Source: Neobacillus cucumis
GTDB lineage: Bacteria > Bacillota > Bacilli > Bacillales > Cytobacillaceae
Length of the DNA: 49,850 bases
Direction: 5' to 3'
Assembly: GCF_016908975.1 (NCBI RefSeq)
Contig: NZ_JAFBEX010000031.1
Coordinates: forward strand, 1-49,850
Part shown: positions 41,977 to 49,811 of the stretch, piece by piece
Position numbering within the stretch: position 1 is the stretch's first letter
Layout: each line of letters starts with the position of its first letter
The notes under the pieces: model-generated
The model's input: only the letters and a program-made list of their open reading frames with translations
What the model was told of the DNA's origin: nothing
The model's database searches: none
Made by a program: the position numbers and the translations under genes

Positions 41977-42170
41977 GGGAGTAACTCTTTAGGAGGCTTC
42001 ACCAATGATACATTTTAGGCTATTTTTAGCTAGAATTGTATTATGTGATGTTTGCTAAAGAGTTTTTTTGTGTCATCATATAATAACATCTATAGGTGAT
42101 CAATGAGAGCTACTCTTTAAGAGGCTTCATCAATGATACAGTTTTACGCTATCTTTAGCTAGAATAATAT
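41977..42170 (+). promoter_or_regulatory. Duplicated leader element upstream of EIIA
   Basis: Two copies of a unit of about 66 bases: 41977-42042 and 42105-42170. Shared core, in order: CTCTTTA(G/A)GAGGCTTCA, CAATGATACA, TTTTA, GCTAT, TTTAGCTAGAAT. The copies are separated by about 62 unrelated bases. Each unit contains an AGGAGG or AAGAGG followed at 8 bases by an ATG opening a very short frame. The transcript from the promoter at 41933 carries both units, so this is a candidate tandem RNA element or peptide-based leader. I cannot assign it to a known riboswitch or antiterminator class. Confidence 0.62.
42005..42058 (+). CDS. Possible leader peptide (17 aa) in repeat unit 1
   Basis: ATG 8 bases after AGGAGG opens the frame MIHFRLFLARIVLCDVC-stop. 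The equivalent ATG in unit 2 (42133-42162) gives the nine-residue MIQFYAIFS-stop after AAGAGG. The conserved part is the ribosome binding site and first codons, so translation itself, and not the peptide, may be what matters. Confidence 0.35.
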   Translation: MIHFRLFLARIVLCDVC

Positions 42171-42200
42171 TTTCGTTAATATCTTTAGGAGGTAGTTGAA

Positions 42201-42686
42201 ATGTTTAAAATGTTTCAAAAGAAAAGCAAAAACGTCGAAATTTATGCACCTGTTACCGGTCGTATGATGAACTTAGAAAATGTTCCTGACAAAGTTTTCG
42301 GTTCCAAAATGATGGGTGATGGAGTAGCATTCGAATTGGACGAAGATCTCGTTTGTGCACCATGTGAGGGGACTATTACTTTAGTGGCAGAAACGTTACA
42401 TGCTTTTGGTATTACAGCAGAAAATGGTGCAGAAATATTAATTCATATTGGGCTGGATACAGTTAACTTGAATGGTCAAGGGTTTCAAAAACTTGTAGAC
42501 CAGGGAGAAAAAGTAAAAAAAGGAACGCCAATTCTTCGTGTTGACCGTAGTTCCCTAAAGGAAAAAAATATCATACTGACAACACCAATGGTTATTACGA
42601 ATAGTGCAGATTATGATCTAAATGTTTTAGAGAATAATGAGGTTCTTTCAGGAGAAACGGTAGTTATTAGTTGCACCAAAAAATAG
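42201..42686 (+). CDS. PTS glucose-type enzyme IIA, single domain
   Basis: A 161-residue EIIA-Glc protein (Crr-like beta-sandwich), which passes phosphate from HPr to a sugar-specific EIIB. IYAPVTGRMMNLENVPDKVF and FGSKMMGDGVAFELDED are the N-terminal signature. The phosphorylated His lies in ILIHIGLDTVNLNGQGF, and the second active-site His in ETLHAFGITAENG. There is no EIIB or EIIC gene nearby, so it must serve permeases encoded elsewhere, as stand-alone EIIA proteins do. AGGAGG precedes the ATG. An unusual duplicated leader and a strong promoter lie upstream. Confidence 0.9.
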   Translation: MFKMFQKKSKNVEIYAPVTGRMMNLENVPDKVFGSKMMGDGVAFELDEDLVCAPCEGTITLVAETLHAFGITAENGAEILIHIGLDTVNLNGQGFQKLVDQGEKVKKGTPILRVDRSSLKEKNIILTTPMVITNSADYDLNVLENNEVLSGETVVISCTKK

Positions 42687-42707
42687 AAAATAGATTAAAA
42701 AAGGTAG

Positions 42708-42836
42708 AGGATCTCTACGGAAGTTATTAAGAAAATAAATAACAATGCAGCTATTTTTAGTGATAGTGCAGGTAATGAATTAGTAGCTATTTTGGTACTA
42801 GCAATGGCTTTCCTTCTATTCCTTATAATAATGTGA
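42708..42836 (+). other. Open segment encoding a hydrophobic tail, no standard start
   Basis: A 42-codon open stretch ends in NNAAIFSDSAGNELVAILVL and a hydrophobic helix before TGA. It looks like a small membrane protein that directly follows EIIA, but no ATG, GTG or TTG lies in a useful position. It could start at ATT or ATC, or be a remnant. Confidence 0.28.
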
Positions 42837-42866
42837 AAAGAACCGTTTCTGCGGTTCTTTTTTTTA
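42837..42866 (+). terminator. Terminator of the EIIA transcript
   Basis: Perfect 9-bp stem AAAGAACCG/CGGTTCTTT with a long T-run. The remaining 42867-43008 shows nothing else. Confidence 0.87.
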
Positions 42867-43008
42867 TAATTAAAGTAATTCCTCATGACTCTGATTTGTC
42901 AGAAAATGGACTTTATGTAGAATCAGTCATCTCTATATCCTATTTCTCATAAGGTATCATTTCAAAAATAGGATCTTTTTTTAACAAATTTTTTTAACAG
43001 ACTCATTA

Positions 43009-43032
43009 GAAAAAGCCCTTATATGAGGGCTT
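43009..43032 (-). terminator. Terminator after the thioredoxin-like gene
   Basis: Stem AAGCCCT/AGGGCTT; T-run on the minus strand. Confidence 0.8.
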
Positions 43033-43034
43033 AA

Positions 43035-43370
43035 TCAATTCTTATTAGAAGAAATTTGCAAATTGCTAAAAAATTCTTGAACCTGTTCGGGAGTTTTGGC
43101 ATTTGCACTGTGTAAATGAGCAAGTTTTTCTCCATTTTTAAACACTAATAGGGAAGGAATCCCCATCACCTGTTGTGCTTCGGAAATCTCAGGGAAGTCA
43201 TCACTGTCAATCTTAAACCATTGTTTATCTTGATTTTCGTCAATAATTTCATCAATAAACATGTTTAATCTTTTGCAGTCGGGGCACCAGGTAGTGGTGA
43301 AAATGCCAACAGATATCTGGTCCTGAGAAATTTGTTCACGATAATCTTTTTCTGATTTGATTTCTTTCAT
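43035..43370 (-). CDS. Thioredoxin-family protein
   Basis: A 111-residue cytoplasmic thioredoxin-fold protein. The redox motif is TTTWCPDCKRLN (CPDC where classical thioredoxin has CGPC), the cis-Pro loop is MGIPSLLVFKNGE, and the first strand is SVGIFTTTW. It resembles the YtpP/YdbP group of bacilli, implicated in thiol-disulfide exchange on low-molecular-weight thiols. GAGGTG precedes the ATG. It is a solitary gene with its own terminator. Confidence 0.87.
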   Translation of the reverse strand: MKEIKSEKDYREQISQDQISVGIFTTTWCPDCKRLNMFIDEIIDENQDKQWFKIDSDDFPEISEAQQVMGIPSLLVFKNGEKLAHLHSANAKTPEQVQEFFSNLQISSNKN

Positions 43371-43618
43371 AAAACGACACCTCTCTTTCTATCTACCTAT
43401 TCCATACAAATAAGGTAGTGATTTAATACTATAATAATCCAAATAGGAAAACAAATAACATGTTTAGGGATCAACAAAAAATAAGAATAACGATAGTTAA
43501 GAAAAGAGGCAATGAAAAGGGGAATTTCCTATCGAGAGAAATGTGGATCGGAAGAAGATATTGGTGCATTAAGAAGAGCATGCGAACTATAAAAATGGGA
43601 GTTCACTCTTTTTTAAAA
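43371..43618. other. Intergenic region
   Basis: Upstream of the thioredoxin-like gene. Several short overlapping plus-strand frames occur (for example one from 43514 reading MKRGISYREKCGSEEDIGAL), but binding sites are poor and I do not call a gene. Confidence 0.4.
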
Positions 43619-43646
43619 AAACTGCCCCCAATTATTAGGGCAGTTT
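43619..43646 (-). terminator. Terminator downstream of the SDR gene
   Basis: Stem AAACTGCCC/GGGCAGTTT; on the minus strand the T-run is strong (TTTTTTTAAA). It lies 113 bases beyond the SDR stop. Confidence 0.72.
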
Positions 43647-43759
43647 ATTATTTTAGTTAGACCTCATCTGAAAGCTCATGTATCTCCATAATCGAAAGAA
43701 GTATGAAAGACCTTTAGATGTTTTCGGCCCAATCTTTATCACTTATAGTTTTAATATCA

Positions 43760-44497
43760 TTAGTCAACTTTTGTAGCTGGAACCAAGAGAATTTCACTTA
43801 CATTAACCGTATCGGGTGTACTTATGGCGTATGCTACTGCATCTGCTACATCTTCTGATTTTAAACCGATAGTATGTTGAAGATTCTCTATCCATTTACG
43901 TCTATCAGGATTACTAATGGTTGTATAAAGCTCAGTATCTACCGTTCCTGGAGAGATCAGCGTGCTGCGAATTTTGTTTTTCCTCTCCTCCTGTCGCAAA
44001 GTTTCCATGATGGCACGAACAGCAAACTTGGTCCCACTATAAACGGCACCTTCTTGAAAAACAACATGTCCAGCTTCAGAGGCAGTCGTAACAATATGAC
44101 CAAATTGTTGTTTTTGCATGATGGGCAACACGGCAGCTATTCCATTTAAAACACCCATGATATTGATGTCCAACATTTGACGCCATTCCTCTATACGCAA
44201 GTCAGAAAGCGGAGCTTGCGGCATGATCCCAGCGTTATTGAATAGCACATCTATACGGCCATATTTTTCTCTTGCCAAATCGATAACCGATTGAACCTCG
44301 TCTTTATTGGTTACATCTGCAACAGCATAAGTAATATCAGTGTTTGGTAATGATTCAACAAGTGCTTTCAAGCGGTCTTCACGACGAGCCGCAATGACTA
44401 GTTTTGCTCCTTGTTCACCCAGTTTCTTGGTGGTTGCTTCACCAATTCCACTTGATGCACCCATAATGACAACTATTTTATCTTGAATTGTAGACAT
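43760..44497 (-). CDS. Classical short-chain dehydrogenase/reductase
   Basis: A 245-residue classical SDR. The cofactor motif is VIMGASSGIGEATTKKLGEQ, followed by ARREDRL (basic, favouring NADP), VLFNNAGIM, the catalytic Ser in TTASEAGH and YSGTKFA (Tyr-x-x-x-Lys). LISPGTVDTELY is the usual loop after beta 6. It is probably a carbonyl or alcohol oxidoreductase of unknown substrate. I start at 44497, which opens the conserved fold; the frame runs to 44545 but adds an atypical tail. Its promoter is nearly identical in layout to that of the MFS gene at 46598, so both are probably controlled by the TetR protein encoded between them. Confidence 0.88.
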   Translation of the reverse strand: MSTIQDKIVVIMGASSGIGEATTKKLGEQGAKLVIAARREDRLKALVESLPNTDITYAVADVTNKDEVQSVIDLAREKYGRIDVLFNNAGIMPQAPLSDLRIEEWRQMLDINIMGVLNGIAAVLPIMQKQQFGHIVTTASEAGHVVFQEGAVYSGTKFAVRAIMETLRQEERKNKIRSTLISPGTVDTELYTTISNPDRRKWIENLQHTIGLKSEDVADAVAYAISTPDTVNVSEILLVPATKVD

Positions 44498-44573
44498 AAA
44501 TGATAAACATCCTTTCATTATTAAAAAGACAATTTTCTTACACACAGTTAATCAAAAACATCATTGATAGCTT

Positions 44574-44677
44574 AAACAACATCTGTTTATAATTATAAAG
44601 AGAAATAAAGTGCTTTCAATCGTTAAATAATCTTAATTAGTTGTATAATCAACAAATAAACCAAAAATGTTGATTAT
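44574..44677 (-). promoter_or_regulatory. Promoter and operator module of the SDR gene
   Basis: Minus-strand promoter TTGAAA (44619-44614), 16-base spacer, TATAAT (44597-44592). Downstream of the -10 box is GTTGTTT (44580-44574). Upstream of the -35 box is an inverted repeat ATAATCAACA/TGTTGATTAT with a 13-base spacer (44645-44677). The same elements, with identical spacings, recur at 46654-46753. Confidence 0.72.
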
Positions 44678-44823
44678 TTATAAGGGATTTTTTTAAGAAC
44701 TTTAGGTACCAAGAATTTTTTTCTATTTTGTAGTCCAAAGCCCTACATTGGTTAGTAGCCAATTCAACGCAATTCGTTGTTTATCCAACAAAGTAATCTA
44801 TAAGAAAGTATGGTGATGTAACA

Positions 44824-45372
44824 ATGCCGAAAGTAGATAGAAGAGTACTCAAAACTCAACAGGCGATAAAAAAGGCAATTCTTGAACTTATGAGTGAAAA
44901 GAAATTTGATGACATTACCATTCAGGATATTTCTGACAGGGCAAATGTGAATCGAAGTACTGTTTATCTGCATTACTTGGATAAATACGATCTACTAGAT
45001 AAGATGATAGATGAATATATAAACGAGCTTAAGGAAACAAGTGAATGGGCATGTCAAGAGGAATGGGTAGATGCCATCCAGATATTTTTTGAATACTTTG
45101 AGAAGAATTATTTATTCTTTTCAACGATGTTGGCGAGCAAAGAAGCAACTCCATCTTTTCGTAGTAAGTTCCTAGAGTATTCAATCGAAGGATTCAAGGA
45201 AGAGTTGCACAAAACAAATGGAAAAAATGAAGGTCTAAGTGAAGATACTATCGTTACATTTGCTGCAAATGCGTATGTAGGGGCGTTGGAAAAATGGCTA
45301 AAGGATGGGATGCCTTCTCCGCCTATTGTAATGGCAAAGGAATTGGGGATTTTGCTAGAGAGGATTCTATAG
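44824..45372 (+). CDS. TetR/AcrR-family repressor
   Basis: A 182-residue TetR-type regulator. The N-terminal DNA-binding domain is typical: RVLKTQQAIKKAILELMSEK, then FDDITIQDISDRANVNRSTV and YLHYLDKYDLLDKMI. The C-terminal ligand domain resembles the TetR_C_7/YxaF-type group (EWVDAIQIFFEYFEKNYLFF, then VGALEKWLKDGMPSPP). It lies between two genes on the opposite strand, an SDR and an MFS transporter, whose promoters share operator-like repeats. Its own upstream region has a small palindrome CAACG/CGTTG (44765-44779) that may allow autoregulation. It is convergent with the MFS gene across a strong terminator. Ligand unknown. Confidence 0.88.
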   Translation: MPKVDRRVLKTQQAIKKAILELMSEKKFDDITIQDISDRANVNRSTVYLHYLDKYDLLDKMIDEYINELKETSEWACQEEWVDAIQIFFEYFEKNYLFFSTMLASKEATPSFRSKFLEYSIEGFKEELHKTNGKNEGLSEDTIVTFAANAYVGALEKWLKDGMPSPPIVMAKELGILLERIL

Positions 45373-45377
45373 TTATA

Positions 45378-45413
45378 AGAAAAGGCTAGGTATTTTCCAT
45401 ACCTAGCCTTTTC
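45378..45413. terminator. Bidirectional terminator between tetR-type and MFS genes
   Basis: Perfect stem GAAAAGGCTAGGTA/TACCTAGCCTTTTC with a 7-base loop, poly-A and poly-T feet. Confidence 0.92.
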
Positions 45414-46598
45414 TTATTTGGAAACTATTTTGGAAAGTTGTTGTGTAGGAGTCAACATGTAGGTTCTAAGTAAAATAGTTACCAAACCTAATATTAATGA
45501 TAGGATTCCCACTAACACAACGTATTGTGTCCCCATTGCTGTTATAAATAACCCGCCTACAGTAGCACCCAATGTTGTTCCTACGTTACAGGATGATATA
45601 AATAATCCATTGGCAAAATCAGGTGCTTCGGGAGCGGAAGAAGCAATCAAATATTGATTAATATTGGCCATTATTCCTCCAGCCAATATGCCCCAAATGA
45701 TCGTTATCATTAACATTGGTACGGTAGACTGTCCTGATAAGAAAAAAATGATATAAACGACACCCATTAACAAAGGAAAAAATACTACAGATTTGCTGGG
45801 GCTATGAGTAAGCAATCTTCCTGAGACAATGTTTCCAATAATATTAGCTCCACCAAAAATGAATAACGTTAAACTAATGATATTCGGAGACATATTCGTT
45901 ACTGTTTTCAAATAATCAGCGATATAACTATAAACACCAAATACAGCCGAGTTTAATAAAATAACAGTCACGATGGAAACCCATATAATGGGTTTTTTTA
46001 ATACAGCAAGTTGCGTGCCATAAGAAATCTTTTCTTCAACAGGGATAGATGGTACAAAAATCAATGTAGCAATGAACATTAAAGCATTAACAATGGCAAA
46101 GAACGCCATAGCCATTTCAAATGAAACGGCATTATTAATAAAACTTGCAATCGGTACACCTGCAACCATGCCTGCAGATACTCCTATAAATACTTTAGCA
46201 ACGGCTTTCGGAGCATCTTCCTCACGTACGGAAGATGCAGCTACCGTAAATGCCATGGAACAATAAATAGGATGAAAAAGGCCAAGCAATATTCGAATAA
46301 TTAATAGATTGGTAAAGTTAGATGTAAATATGGATACAATATTTCCTAAAACGAAGACTCCTAATACAAGTATCATGACCTTCTTACGATTTATACTTGA
46401 AAACAATAACGGCATTGTAGGGCCAGATACTGCGATTGCAATGGCAAAAAAACTAACGGCCAATCCTGCTGTTGATATGCTTACATGAAAATGCTCAGCT
46501 ATGGAAGGCAATAACCCGATAACTCCCATTTCGGTATTTAAGATGCCGAAAACTCCTATAGTCAATATAAAAATCAATAAATTATTTCGTTCTTCCAA
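45414..46598 (-). CDS. MFS transporter, DHA1/AraJ-like exporter
   Basis: A 394-residue major facilitator with 12 helices of the AraJ/YdhP type: GILNTEMGVIGLLPSIAEHF in helix 1, NRKKVMILVLGVFVLGN as the motif A region, LLGLFHPIYCSMAFTVA in helix 4, and ISSCNVGTTLGATVGGLFI near helix 11. Such proteins export sugars, purines or drugs. The TTG start is 7-8 bases after GGGGGTG. Its promoter region is a near duplicate of that of the SDR gene at 44497, so both genes probably respond to the TetR-type regulator and may act on one compound: modification by the SDR and export by this pump. Confidence 0.87.
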   Translation of the reverse strand: MEERNNLLIFILTIGVFGILNTEMGVIGLLPSIAEHFHVSISTAGLAVSFFAIAIAVSGPTMPLLFSSINRKKVMILVLGVFVLGNIVSIFTSNFTNLLIIRILLGLFHPIYCSMAFTVAASSVREEDAPKAVAKVFIGVSAGMVAGVPIASFINNAVSFEMAMAFFAIVNALMFIATLIFVPSIPVEEKISYGTQLAVLKKPIIWVSIVTVILLNSAVFGVYSYIADYLKTVTNMSPNIISLTLFIFGGANIIGNIVSGRLLTHSPSKSVVFFPLLMGVVYIIFFLSGQSTVPMLMITIIWGILAGGIMANINQYLIASSAPEAPDFANGLFISSCNVGTTLGATVGGLFITAMGTQYVVLVGILSLILGLVTILLRTYMLTPTQQLSKIVSK

Positions 46599-46646
46599 AA
46601 AAATACACCCCCACTTTACTAATGATAAAGTTTACAAACCCTTCAT

Positions 46647-46753
46647 GTTGTTTAAACAACGTCTGTCTATCATTATATAAAGTAACGGGCTATTTTCAAT
46701 CGCTAATTCCATGCGATTTGATGTTTATTCAACAAATGAATCGAAATTGTTGA
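46647..46753 (-). promoter_or_regulatory. Promoter and operator module of the MFS gene
   Basis: Minus-strand TTGAAA (46699-46694), 16-base spacer, TATAAT (46677-46672). A perfect 14-bp palindrome GTTGTTTAAACAAC lies at 46647-46660, 12 bases beyond the -10 box. Upstream of the -35 box are TCAACA (46729-46734) and TGTTGA (46748-46753) with a 13-base spacer. All offsets equal those in the SDR promoter. Confidence 0.75.
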
Positions 46754-46923
46754 TTATCTGCAGGAATAATTGTTGATTTTAACATGTTTAAAGTGGGTGA
46801 GGAAAAACTTATATTGTGAAGAATTGTACCTAAGCTAAAAGGTAGCAATAGTGAAAAAGGCAGCGGAATAATGTACTGCACCCCAAAAGTTAGAGTGAAA
46901 TCTAATTTTTGGGGTGTTTCTTT

Positions 46924-47489
46924 ATGGCTAAGTATAGTGAAGGATTTAAGTTAATGTTAGTAAAGGAGTATCAAGAAGGTAAATTAGGATATAGGTTTTT
47001 AGCACAAAAGCATAATATGAAGGACCATACTCGCATTATGAGATGGGTAAAAGTTTACGAAAAATTTGGAGAGAAAGGTTTAATGAAAAAGGAGAGTAAG
47101 GAAACTTACTCTGTTCAATTCAAGCTGGATGTATTAAGCTTTATGAAAAGAACAGGTTCTTCAGAGGTTGATACAGCCCTTCATTTTGGGTTAACTAACC
47201 CTTCTATGATAGCTTCGTGGAAGAAAGCCTATGTGGAGGGTGGTGCCGAGGCCCTGGATAGACCGAAAGGACAGCCATCCATGTCAGGTAAAGCTAAGAA
47301 CAGCGGAAATAAAAAAATTACAGAAGAAAAAGAATTAACATACGAACAAAAATTGGAGAGAGAAACGAACTTCTTCGTTTGGAGGTAGAATACTTAAAAA
47401 AGTTGCGAGCTTTTCAGATGGATCCGAAAGGCTATCTCGAAAAGCACAAGCAGCTCTATCATTCGAACTCAAAGAAACCTTCAAATTAA
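46924..47489 (+). pseudogene. IS150-type OrfA, frameshifted
   Basis: OrfA is the helix-turn-helix DNA-binding half of the transposase: MAKYSEGFKLMLVKEYQEGK, FLAQKHNMKDHTRIMRWVK, then the second HTH SVQFKLDVLSFMKRTGSSEV. Near 47363-47366 one A is missing: the frame goes to RETNFFVWR-stop, whereas one more A restores KLERENELLRLEVEYLKKLR, GYLEKHKQLYH and the natural stop at 47487-47489. The lost part is the leucine zipper used for multimerisation. Confidence 0.82.
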
Positions 47490-47503
47490 AAGATGTTTTA
47501 CAT

Positions 47504-48316
47504 ATGGTCGGCATTCCAGAATCCTCTTATCATTATCATATAAAAATGATGAAGAAGGAAAATTCAGACCAAGAGTTAGAGGAAATTATTCATTCCATTT
47601 TCGAAGAACATAACGGAAATTATGGTTATCGTCGTATTCAATTAGAATTGGAAAACCGTGGGTTAGAAGTGAATCATAAGAAGGTGCAACGCATCATGAA
47701 TAAACTCGGAATCAAAGGAGATAAATTCACTTTAAAATCACGCAAATACAGTTCTTACAAGGGTACCACTGGTGCTGTTGCCAAGAACCGTATCAATCGT
47801 CGCTTTCATACAAACGTGTGTCATCAAAAATTAACCACCGATTTTACAGAGTTAAAGTGTTCAGACAATGTAAAACTGTATCTAAGTCCAATAATGGATA
47901 TGTTCAATGGTGAAATTCTATCTTACGGGATAAGTATGCTCCCAACCTTAGAATTAGCGCTCAAGCCTCTTGAGGAAGCACTAGAAATCGTAAAAAATTC
48001 AACGTTCAGAACGACCATACATTCTGATCAAGGATGGCATTATCAACATAATAAATGGGTAAAAACGCTAAAAGAAAACAAGGTGTTCCAGAGTATGTCG
48101 CGAAAAGGAAACTGTTTAGATAATTCGCCCATGGAGAACTTTTTCGGCTTATTGAAACAAGAAATGTATTACGGAGAAGCACTGTGCACATTTGAGGCAT
48201 TAAAAAAGAGAATCTAAGAATATATCAATTATTATAATAACAAGCGTATAAAGCAAAAATTGGCAGGCATGAGTCCGGTACAATACCATATCCACACCAG
48301 CCAATTAGTTGCATAA
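47504..48316 (+). pseudogene. IS150-type OrfB transposase with premature stop
   Basis: OrfB carries the DDE catalytic core: KLTTDFTELKC (first Asp), TIHSDQGWHYQ (second Asp), NSPMENFFGLLKQEMYY (Glu). EEHNGNYGYRRIQLELENRG is the conserved HTH_21 region. The frame stops at TAA 48215-48217 after ALKKRI, but without that codon it continues EYINYYNNKRIKQKLAGMSP to the natural end at 48316, the usual C-terminus of the family. The lesion is probably GAA to TAA. The true start would be by -1 frameshifting from orfA upstream of 47504. Confidence 0.84.
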
Positions 48317-48393
48317 TATAAAACTCTAACTTTCGGGGGTCACCTCATTTCCGTTGCTTTTTCACATTTCTAAAAGTATTTTTTATAACATCA

Positions 48394-49092
48394 TCAACTC
48401 ATACCTTCCTCGCCTTTTAATTTAATTCCAACGAATTTCCAACGATCCCTTTCATTTATAATTTGAAAGTCAATTTCTATTGGAATAGGATATTGAAAGA
48501 TTGGCCCATCATATACAAAGGTATGGTACTCGCCGTACTCTCCACATGGGTCTACATCAGGAGGCAATGCTTCCAGCCATTCTTTTGTCAAGTTTTTTCC
48601 TAAAAACTCGGACGATAATTTTGTTGAATCTATGGATATGACAGCAGCTTTCCATCCTTCTTCCACTAATTGTCGAGCTAATGTTTCCGTATTTCTTCCC
48701 CATAAGGGCAGCAGCAATTCAAATCCGTATTTCGCGAGTAATTTTTCTTTATAGGTCTTAACCTCTTCCAAAAATAAGTCACCATATGCGATTTTTGTAA
48801 CACCGAAATGTTTATTGAAATAAACCATGGTACTGATTAAACCATCTTCGAAATTCTCTGTGGTAAAATCGCTCATTTTTATTTTGTATAGAGGCAGTCC
48901 GATGGCTTCTGCTTGTTTTTCTACTAGCTGTTCATCAATGTGGTGACTAGTGACGTTTCCATTGTTCGTACAGGTTGTCACTAACGATATGATTTTATAC
49001 CTTGGATCCTTTAACAATTGCTTGACTAAGAAAACGGAGTCTTTTCCGGATGAAAAGGCAACTACGATATTTTCAAGGATTGATTCTTCCAT
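48394..49092 (-). CDS. Dph6-type adenine-nucleotide alpha hydrolase (ATP-PPase)
   Basis: A 232-residue protein of the diphthine-ammonia ligase (Dph6/MJ0570-related) family. The PP-loop reads VVAFSSGKDSVFLVKQL (SSGKDS in place of SGGKDS), and PCGEYGEYHTFVYDGPIFQYP is the family's C-terminal signature. LPLWGRNTETLARQLVEEGWKA is also conserved. The enzyme adenylates a carboxyl group for amidation. Bacteria do not make diphthamide, so bacterial members must have another substrate, still unknown. AAAGGATGAG precedes the ATG. Solitary gene. Confidence 0.86.
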   Translation of the reverse strand: MEESILENIVVAFSSGKDSVFLVKQLLKDPRYKIISLVTTCTNNGNVTSHHIDEQLVEKQAEAIGLPLYKIKMSDFTTENFEDGLISTMVYFNKHFGVTKIAYGDLFLEEVKTYKEKLLAKYGFELLLPLWGRNTETLARQLVEEGWKAAVISIDSTKLSSEFLGKNLTKEWLEALPPDVDPCGEYGEYHTFVYDGPIFQYPIPIEIDFQIINERDRWKFVGIKLKGEEGMS

Positions 49093-49197
49093 GGTCTCAT
49101 CCTTTCTCAGATGATTATTAAGTCATCTTCTTTCTCTATAGTTATTCTAATGTCCAATATATTGTGGCGTCCATCTATTTAAAAGATTGGTTCAAAT

Positions 49198-49755
49198 TTG
49201 ATTAAAAATATGATGATCAAACGAAGCTTTTTTTTATTGAAAAATATCAACTCTATGATTGAAAGAGTAGTATATGGAATTGTGTCGGGAGTTGGGGCGG
49301 CAAGTGTGGATGCCGTTTATGGACTTATTGCAGGGCTTTGTTTAACTTTTATTACAAAATTTTTTATAGAAGAGCAGTTTTGGTTTCATTTAGCAGGGGG
49401 AGCATTCCTCTGTTATTTAGGAATAAAAATAGCCATATCTAAAGCATCGGAAAACCCTGCACAAGTCGAAGGTCAGCATTTATTTGGGGAATATGCCTCA
49501 GTTTTTCTAACAAACCCTATGACCATATTTCCTTTTGATGGCATTTTTTCCGGATTGGGACTTACTCAAGCTAATGAAAGATCAGTGGTCACTTTAGTTT
49601 TAGGTGTATTTATTGGCTCAGGAATTTGGTGGCTTATACTATGTTTTGTTGTGGGGCTTTTCAAGGAAGCTCTAAAAAAACAAACCTTAATATGGATTAA
49701 CCGATTATCGGATCTTATCATTTTTTTATTTGGAATATATTCCTTTTGGTTATAG
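49198..49755 (+). pseudogene. LysE-family amino acid exporter with damaged N-terminus
   Basis: From residue 24 onward the protein matches the LysE/RhtB translocators: VVYGIVSGVGAASVDAVYGL, then GGAFLCYLGIKIAIS, FLTNPMTIFPFDGIFSGLG and a C-terminal helix. The family's first helix with its Ala-Pro-Val-Gly-Pro motif, needed for transport, is absent; instead the frame begins with an Arg/Lys/Phe-rich stretch (MMIKRSFFLLKNINSMIERV). An in-frame deletion of roughly 15-20 codons inside helix 1 would explain this. No good ribosome binding site precedes the TTG at 49198 or the ATG codons at 49210 and 49213. Confidence 0.7.
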
Positions 49756-49811
49756 CACTACCATGAAAATTAACTTCTGTAAGGACCGAAAAATGGCAAC
49801 ACTTAAATAGA

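Larger units (their letters stand above)
46877..48342 (+). mobile_element. IS3-family (IS150-type) insertion sequence, inactivated
   Basis: A 1466-base element with orfA and orfB transposase genes on the plus strand and imperfect terminal inverted repeats: left TGCACCCCAAAAGTTAGAGT (46877-46896), right end reading inward TGACCCCCGAAAGTTAGAGT (48342-48323). The left end folds into a hairpin (CACCCC.../...GGGGTG), a known device of this group to block outside transcription. No target-site duplication is visible (TAC versus CCT flanks). orfA has a one-base deletion and orfB a nonsense codon, so it cannot transpose by itself. Confidence 0.87.

Noticed and set aside
41977..42170. Assignment of the duplicated leader to a known antiterminator (RAT) or T-box class
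   Set aside because: I could not find the specifier/antiterminator core of a T-box or a convincing RAT hairpin overlapping a terminator; there is no intrinsic terminator between the units and the gene.
43460..43660. 66-codon open frame upstream of the thioredoxin-like gene
   Set aside because: Highly basic, biased composition, no clear binding site, and it runs into the terminator at 43619.
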